NCBI GenBank assembly: GCA_001596155.1 | Contig: CP014771.1 | Coordinates: 3,534,001-3,598,000 of the forward strand | Direction of reading: 5' to 3' | From: Hymenobacter psoromatis | GTDB lineage: Bacteria; Bacteroidota; Bacteroidia; Cytophagales; Hymenobacteraceae | Length of the DNA stretch: 64,000 bases | In this document: positions 59,891 to 64,000 of the stretch, one piece after another | Numbering within the stretch: position 1 is the stretch's first letter | Layout: every line of letters starts with the position of its first letter | Position numbers and translations under genes: made by a program | The notes under the pieces: generated by a model | Databases searched by the model: none | Told to the model about the DNA's origin: nothing | Seen by the model: the letters and a program-made list of their open reading frames with translations, nothing else

Positions 59891-60712
59891 ATGACTCCCG
59901 ACCTCCTACCCCTCTCACATTCCGTGGCCGCACTCTGCCGTCAGGCGGGCGCTTTCATTCGCCAGCAAATCACGGATTTTGATTCCTCCAAAATCGAAAG
60001 CAAGGGCCTGCACGATATGGTTTCCTACGTAGATAAGGAATCGGAAAAAATGCTGGTAGCGGGCCTCCAAAAGCTATTTCCCGAAGCCGGCTTCGTGACT
60101 GAGGAAGGCACCGTAGCTAACACCGAGGCCAACCAGACCGAATACCGTTGGATAATTGACCCGCTCGACGGCACCACCAACTTCATCCACGGCCTACCCT
60201 GCTTCGCGGTGAGCGTAGCCCTGGCTCGTGGCAATGAGCCGGTGCTGGGCGTGGTGTATGAGGTGAGCCGCGACGAGTGCTTCCGCGCCGCCCAGGGCCA
60301 CGGCGCGTTTCTGAACGAGCAGCCCATTCGGGTAAGCACGGCCGCCCGTCTGGATGATTCGCTCATTGCCACTGGCTTGCCGTTCTACAAGTTCACGCAC
60401 CTCGACGCCTACCTGGGCATCCTCACCGAGTATATGCAGCACTCGCGCGGGCTGCGCCGCTGGGGTTCGGCGGCCACCGACCTGGCCTACGTGGCCTGCG
60501 GCCGCTTCGACAGCTATTTCGAGTTCAACATCAATTCCTACGACGTGGCCGCCGGCATCCTACTCGTGCGCGAGGCGGGGGGTAGGGTCACGCAGTGGCT
60601 CGAAGCCGGCGACCCCGTATTCAACCGCGAAACCCTGGCCACCAACGGGCTGGTACACGAGGAGATGCAGGCCGTGATGCGGCAGCACTGGCAGCCGGGG
60701 TTTCAGCTGTAG
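59891..60712 (+). CDS. Inositol monophosphatase family protein
   Basis: 273 residues. Metal-binding motifs are FVTEEGTVANTEANQTEYRW and WIIDPLDGTTNFIHGLPCFA (the DPLDGTTN motif), plus the C-terminal WGSAATDLAYVACGRFD. The family hydrolyses inositol phosphates, fructose-1,6-bisphosphate or 3'-phosphoadenosine phosphate; SuhB-type proteins also act in rRNA synthesis. Exact substrate unknown. It begins 44 bp after lnt, past a small hairpin (GCGTGG...CCACGC). Confidence 0.92.
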   Translation: MTPDLLPLSHSVAALCRQAGAFIRQQITDFDSSKIESKGLHDMVSYVDKESEKMLVAGLQKLFPEAGFVTEEGTVANTEANQTEYRWIIDPLDGTTNFIHGLPCFAVSVALARGNEPVLGVVYEVSRDECFRAAQGHGAFLNEQPIRVSTAARLDDSLIATGLPFYKFTHLDAYLGILTEYMQHSRGLRRWGSAATDLAYVACGRFDSYFEFNINSYDVAAGILLVREAGGRVTQWLEAGDPVFNRETLATNGLVHEEMQAVMRQHWQPGFQL

Positions 60713-60738
60713 CTTAGGGCGCACTTATCCTGCGCTTC

Positions 60739-61794
60739 ATGAAAACTATACTGACCCTAGGGCTGGCCGCGCTGCTGGCCGGCCCCGCCGCGGCCCAAAC
60801 TCAACTCGTCGGCGACATCGCTGGCATGGGCACCCGCACGGCCGAGTACCACTACACGCGCCAGGGTAAAGATTATACCGATACCCTTCGGGTGGTGAAT
60901 GGACATTTTGCACAGTCCATCCCAGCGACCGACGACGGCATGGGCACTATTGTATTTCGTAATGCGTCAGGGTTCTTTGAATCTCAGCAGTTCTGGGTTG
61001 AGCCAGGTACGGTGCATTTTCAAGGCGCGCTGCAGCAGCTTAACAAGCTCGATGCCACTGGCACGCCCGAAAACAACGTGCTGAGTGCTTTTAATCACAC
61101 CGTGCAGTGGAAGGACTACGGCAAACCTACTAAGTCGGAAGCTGATTATCAGGCTCTACAAGCTCAACAAGCGCAGGCCACCCGCCAGTTTATTAAGGCG
61201 CACCCGGCGGCTCGCACCAGCGCACTCCAACTCTATGAGCAAACACGAAGGCAGCCTACTTACCCGGTGGCAGCGTATGAACAGCTACTGCAGAACCTCA
61301 AGCCTACTGTGCGCCAAAGCTGGTACGGGCAGGAGGCTGCCAAGCGCCTCGTCATTCTCCGAAACCAGCCTACCATAGGCAAGGCGGTGGCCAATTTCAG
61401 CGTAGCCGATACGGCGGGCGTCCAGCATTCGCTGGCTACCTACCGCGGCAAGTATGTGCTGCTCGACTTTTGGGGGCATTGGTGCCATCCGTGCCTGGAA
61501 GCCATGCCGAAGGTCAACGCCTTGCATCAGCAATACGCCGACAAGCTAACTATCATAGGTGTTGCGATGGAGGGACCCAACAGTGCGCCACTATGGAAAA
61601 AGGCCATCCGCCAGCACCAAGTACCGGGCTTGCAGCTGTCCGAGTTACAGAGCGATAACGGTCCCGTTATTACCAGTTTCAATATCAATGCCTATCCTAC
61701 CTATCTGCTACTCGACCCCCAGGGTAAGTTGGTAGCACGCAGTAATGACGTAGATGAAATTACCCAAAAGTTAGCGGCTCTGGGCAGCTTATAA
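60739..61794 (+). CDS. TlpA-family thioredoxin-like protein with signal peptide
   Basis: 351 residues. Signal peptide MKTILTLGLAALLAGPAAAQ. The N-terminal part is DUF4369-like, with a helical section rich in Ala/Gln (DYQALQAQQAQATRQFIKAH). The C-terminal thioredoxin domain has the redox motif FWGHWCHPCLEAMPKVNALH (W-C-H-P-C) and a cis-Pro in INAYPTYLLLDPQG. It probably acts in the periplasm in disulfide or haem-related redox chemistry. A second, partial TlpA-like protein lies at the right end of the window. Confidence 0.88.
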   Translation: MKTILTLGLAALLAGPAAAQTQLVGDIAGMGTRTAEYHYTRQGKDYTDTLRVVNGHFAQSIPATDDGMGTIVFRNASGFFESQQFWVEPGTVHFQGALQQLNKLDATGTPENNVLSAFNHTVQWKDYGKPTKSEADYQALQAQQAQATRQFIKAHPAARTSALQLYEQTRRQPTYPVAAYEQLLQNLKPTVRQSWYGQEAAKRLVILRNQPTIGKAVANFSVADTAGVQHSLATYRGKYVLLDFWGHWCHPCLEAMPKVNALHQQYADKLTIIGVAMEGPNSAPLWKKAIRQHQVPGLQLSELQSDNGPVITSFNINAYPTYLLLDPQGKLVARSNDVDEITQKLAALGSL

Positions 61795-61811
61795 AGCTGC
61801 CCAGAGCCGCT
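61773..61811. terminator. 18-bp perfect hairpin overlapping the 3' end of the TlpA gene
   Basis: AGCGGCTCTGGGCAGCTT, three-base loop, AAGCTGCCCAGAGCCGCT. It covers the stop codon; no T run follows, so it may be a terminator or an mRNA-stabilising structure. Confidence 0.6.
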
Positions 61812-61851
61812 AGGCAAACTTTCCGCCTACCCGCGCCGTTTTGCTAGCGTC

Positions 61852-62043
61852 ATGGATACGCAACTGCTCATTATCATTGCCTTGTTCGCCGCCGCGCTCT
61901 TTTACCTGGGCCGGCGCGTGTGGCAAACTTTCGCCGCCAAGGGCCAGGCGGGCTGCGCCAAAGGCTGCGGCGGGGCCTGCGGCGCGGCCTTCGATGTAGA
62001 TGCTTTGCAGCGTACTATTGAGGCGCGTGCGGCCAGCCACTAA
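61852..62043 (+). CDS. Small membrane protein with a Cys-rich tail (FeoB-associated Cys-rich type)
   Basis: 63 residues. One membrane helix at about 3-20 (QLLIIIALFAAALFYLGRRV), then KGQAGCAKGCGGACGAAFDV with three Cys spaced CxxxC-xxx-C. This matches the FeoB-associated Cys-rich membrane proteins that help ferrous iron uptake in Bacteroidota. No FeoB in the window, so the assignment rests on the pattern alone. Confidence 0.6.
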   Translation: MDTQLLIIIALFAAALFYLGRRVWQTFAAKGQAGCAKGCGGACGAAFDVDALQRTIEARAASH

Positions 62044-62062
62044 CGGCGGCGCTTAAAAACTG

Positions 62063-62070
62063 TAGTTTTG
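62063..62070 (+). promoter_or_regulatory. TAGTTTTG -7 box upstream of the PRPP synthetase-like small gene
   Basis: TAGTTTTG matches TAnnTTTG, 80 bp before the ATG at 62151. No -33 TTG at the right distance. Confidence 0.3.
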
Positions 62071-62150
62071 ATTAACCCCTGACCGCCCCGGCTCCGTATA
62101 GCCGGGGCGGCCTGCTTCAGGCCCTACCCCACCAATTAGCACCTATTGCC

Positions 62151-62492
62151 ATGCAGGACAAAGAAGAAATGACCTCGCTCGTCACCGTCGAGAAAAAGCT
62201 CAACGGCGAGGGCTACACCCACGACTTTGTCGTGAAGGATGGCCGCCTGACTACGATGGACAACGACAGCGCCCGCACTTATCTGCCCGAAGATGTCACG
62301 GTCGTCGATTATTTTCGCTTCGAAGGCGAGAGCAGCCCCGACGATGCTTCCATTCTCTACGCAATCGAAACGGCCGATGGTGCCAAGGGTACCATCTCGT
62401 CGGCCTACGGAGTTTATGCCAATGGAGATGTGGACCAGTTCATTCTCCAAGTAGAATCGCTGGGTAAAAACCTGATGAAAGGAAAAAAATAA
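62151..62492 (+). CDS. Small conserved Bacteroidota protein, often annotated as phosphoribosylpyrophosphate synthetase-like
   Basis: 113 residues, including FRFEGESSPDDASILYAIET and KGTISSAYGVYANGDVDQFI, which match a family of short (about 100-residue) Bacteroidota proteins. The PRPP synthetase name is misleading, as the protein is far too short and lacks the PRPP-binding motif. Actual function unknown. Confidence 0.65.
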   Translation: MQDKEEMTSLVTVEKKLNGEGYTHDFVVKDGRLTTMDNDSARTYLPEDVTVVDYFRFEGESSPDDASILYAIETADGAKGTISSAYGVYANGDVDQFILQVESLGKNLMKGKK

Positions 62493-62638
62493 ATCACGGA
62501 TTACGCAGATTTTAGCGGATTTCACGGATTTTGTGGACGCAAGAAGGGCTACCCGTTGGGGTGGCCTTTTCTTTTGGTACGGCAAGCGCCGTCCACAAAA
62601 TCCGTGAAATCCGTTAAAATCCGCGTAATCCGTGATTT
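62492..62638. repeat. Inverted repeat, ATTACGCGGATTT family, copy 2
   Basis: Arms AATCACGGATTACGCAGATT (62492-...) and CCGTGAAATCCGTTAAAATC...CGTAATCCGTGATT (to 62638) are inverted copies around a GC-rich loop of about 50 bp. It shares most of its sequence with 46010-46167. The two genes flanking it converge and the repeat overlaps both ends. Confidence 0.75.
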
Positions 62639-63659
62639 AGCCCCACACTTTGGTGCCCTCGGTGCAGTTGCGGCACATCTCAATCTGGTCGCGGCCTCTT
62701 AACAGGGCTTGGCGGAAGCCGTGGTATTTGGGGCCGTGCCAGAGGGCGCGGAAGCTTTCGTGCTGGCGGTCGCCGAGGCGGTACTCGGCGTCTTTATCGA
62801 AGCAGCAGGGCACCACTTTGCCATCCCAGGTGATGACGCAGGAGTGCCACATCTTCCAGCAGCCGTTCACGAGCTTGTTTTTCAGGCTAAAAGTGCCGTT
62901 GCCATTGTTGGCGTAGCGCGAGTAGTAGTCGATGGTTGGGATGAGCGGCGAACCCTGTTGATAGTCGTAAATCTGGGCCGTTTTGAACCACACGTCATCT
63001 ACCCCCATCGCCTGGGCCAACGCTTTGGCATCGGCAATCTGGTGCTCGTTGGGCCGCACTACCAGAAATTGAAAGATAATGCGCGGCGTGTTGCTGTTGA
63101 GCTGTTTGCGCCACTTCACCACGTTGCGGGTGCCCGCCAGTACCTTTTCCAGCTTGCCGCCAATGCGGTACTGCTGATAGACCTCCTGCGTAGTGCCGTC
63201 AAGCGAAATGATGAGCCGGTCGAGGCCGCTTTCCACCGTGCGGCGGGCATTCTCATCGGTGAGAAAGTGGGCGTTGGTGCTGGTGGCCGTGTAGAGGCCC
63301 TTTCGGCTGGCATACTCCACCAAATCCAGAAACTGCGGGTGCAGGTAAGGCTCGCCCTGGAAGTAAAAAATGAGGTACCAGAGCCGGCTGGCTACCTCAT
63401 CAATGGTGTTTTTAAACAGGTCGGCGGGCAGCATGCCAGTCGGCCGCGTGAAGGAGCGCAGGCCGCTGGGGCACTCGGGGCAGCGCAGGTTGCAGCTCGT
63501 GGTGGGCTCAAATGCCAGCGCCACGGGCAGGCCCCAGGTGCGGGCCCGGCCCGTGGCGCGGCTGATAATATAAGAGCTAACTACTTGGCAGGCATTAAGA
63601 ATACGGCCGGGCGTGGCTTTGCGCAATAGGGAAAGACCGTCGCGGAGGGTTGAGCGCAT
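62637..63659 (-). CDS. Radical SAM protein with a SPASM-like C-terminal domain
   Basis: About 340 residues from ATG at 63659 (GTG at 63686 is possible). The 4Fe-4S/SAM motif is FEPTTSCNLRCPECPSG (CxxxCxxC, Cys 56, 60 and 63). A C-terminal Cys-rich region (CWKMWHSCVITWDGKVVPCC and IEMCRNC) matches SPASM domains that bind extra iron-sulfur clusters in peptide-maturing enzymes. No obvious precursor peptide gene is next to it. Confidence 0.88.
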   Translation of the reverse strand: MRSTLRDGLSLLRKATPGRILNACQVVSSYIISRATGRARTWGLPVALAFEPTTSCNLRCPECPSGLRSFTRPTGMLPADLFKNTIDEVASRLWYLIFYFQGEPYLHPQFLDLVEYASRKGLYTATSTNAHFLTDENARRTVESGLDRLIISLDGTTQEVYQQYRIGGKLEKVLAGTRNVVKWRKQLNSNTPRIIFQFLVVRPNEHQIADAKALAQAMGVDDVWFKTAQIYDYQQGSPLIPTIDYYSRYANNGNGTFSLKNKLVNGCWKMWHSCVITWDGKVVPCCFDKDAEYRLGDRQHESFRALWHGPKYHGFRQALLRGRDQIEMCRNCTEGTKVWG

Positions 63660-63691
63660 AGCATGAAGGTAGGCAGCGGCCCTCACAAGGG

Positions 63692-63774
63692 GAAAGTTAA
63701 GAGGTAAGAGGTAAGAGTTAAGATACTTTTAATCGGCACCTTAACTCTTAACTCTTAACTCTTAATTCCTAACT
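63692..63774. repeat. TTAAGAG-type inverted repeat, second copy
   Basis: GTTAAGAGGTAAGAGGTAAG (about 63697) and TTAACTCTTAACTCTTAACT (about 63741-63760) form a stem; same family as 23718-23811. It fills the gap between the radical SAM gene and the thioredoxin-like gene. Confidence 0.65.
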
Positions 63775-63777
63775 CGT

Positions 63778-64000
63778 TTACTTGGCCGCGCTGGCGGGGC
63801 TAGGGAGCTGCGCCACGGCCGCACTATACACGCCGGCTTTGCCAAACGACTGGTTTATCTCGTCCACGGCGGCGCGGCTGCTCAGGCGCTTGGGCTTGGG
63901 GTTGAGGATGGTGCCGTCTTCGCCCAGCAAAATATAGGTGGGCACCTCGCTCAGGTTATAGGCTTTGGCCAGTTCTGAGTGCATCCCGCCGATGGCCCGC
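63778..64000 (-). CDS. TlpA-like thioredoxin-fold protein, C-terminal part (runs off the window)
   Basis: About 74 codons are visible. The end YNLSEVPTYILLGEDGTILN has the cis-Pro loop (VPTYILL) and G-x-I-x-N typical of TlpA/thioredoxin-like domains, and the C terminus SAAVAQLPSPASAAK is Ala-rich. The redox CxxC and the start lie right of the window, so family type within thioredoxins is not settled. Confidence 0.65.
   Translation of the reverse strand, partial: RAIGGMHSELAKAYNLSEVPTYILLGEDGTILNPKPKRLSSRAAVDEINQSFGKAGVYSAAVAQLPSPASAAK

Overview
The window looks like a chromosome segment of a Bacteroidota bacterium, most likely a Hymenobacter-type member of the Cytophagales. The evidence is high-GC coding sequence with AT-rich intergenic islands, start-proximal -7 boxes of the form TAnnTTTG, two proteins with type IX secretion (Por) C-terminal sorting domains, a carotenoid pair (CruF-like and CrtI-like), and many intergenic hairpin repeats of the kind scattered through such genomes. 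No rRNA, tRNA or CRISPR array was seen.

Positions 1 to about 14.4 kb are an accessory region worn down by mobile elements. They hold the start of an IS110-family element, a pirin gene cut off at its 5' end, a decayed IS5-family transposase, an intact ISAs1-family transposase, an NmrA-type reductase gene split exactly by a 137-bp TA-flanked miniature element, a dienelactone hydrolase pseudogene and an IS3-family remnant. Between them are small catabolic or detoxification units under WYL and AraC regulators, including an unusual alpha/beta-hydrolase fused to a 3-hydroxyisobutyrate-dehydrogenase-like enzyme.

Positions 14.6-19.3 kb encode a three-subunit PaoABC-type molybdenum hydroxylase. Its catalytic subunit is interrupted by an IS5/IS427-type element with clear inverted repeats, a TTA target duplication and an A8 frameshift site. 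Positions 19.5-27.1 kb hold a DJ-1/PfpI protein, an AraC regulator whose promoter -35 half appears to come from a stray transposon end, an esterase, carotenoid genes, rlmI and an SRPBCC protein.

Positions 27.1-40.3 kb are the most striking part: eight minus-strand genes that read like one envelope-associated machine. In order of transcription they are a VWA-like lipoprotein, a four-helix membrane protein, a tubulin/FtsZ-fold GTPase, a 1169-residue SrfB-like protein with an actin/Hsp70 ATPase core, a lidless Hsp70, a 691-residue protein with C-terminal membrane helices, and two related membrane proteins carrying an SH3-like and an NADase-type glycan-binding-like domain. A Fic protein with an inhibitory motif and a SNF2 helicase lie just upstream. 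I know of no described function for this gene set.

Positions 41.6-64 kb are mostly core functions: SNF2 helicase, LolC/E-type permease, methyltransferase, rbfA, tatC, glyA, a frameshifted metallophosphatase, two T9SS cargo proteins, pterin dehydratase, rsmI, lnt, inositol monophosphatase, TlpA-type thioredoxins, a radical SAM/SPASM protein and several small proteins. The gaps between them are rich in hairpin repeats of at least four families.
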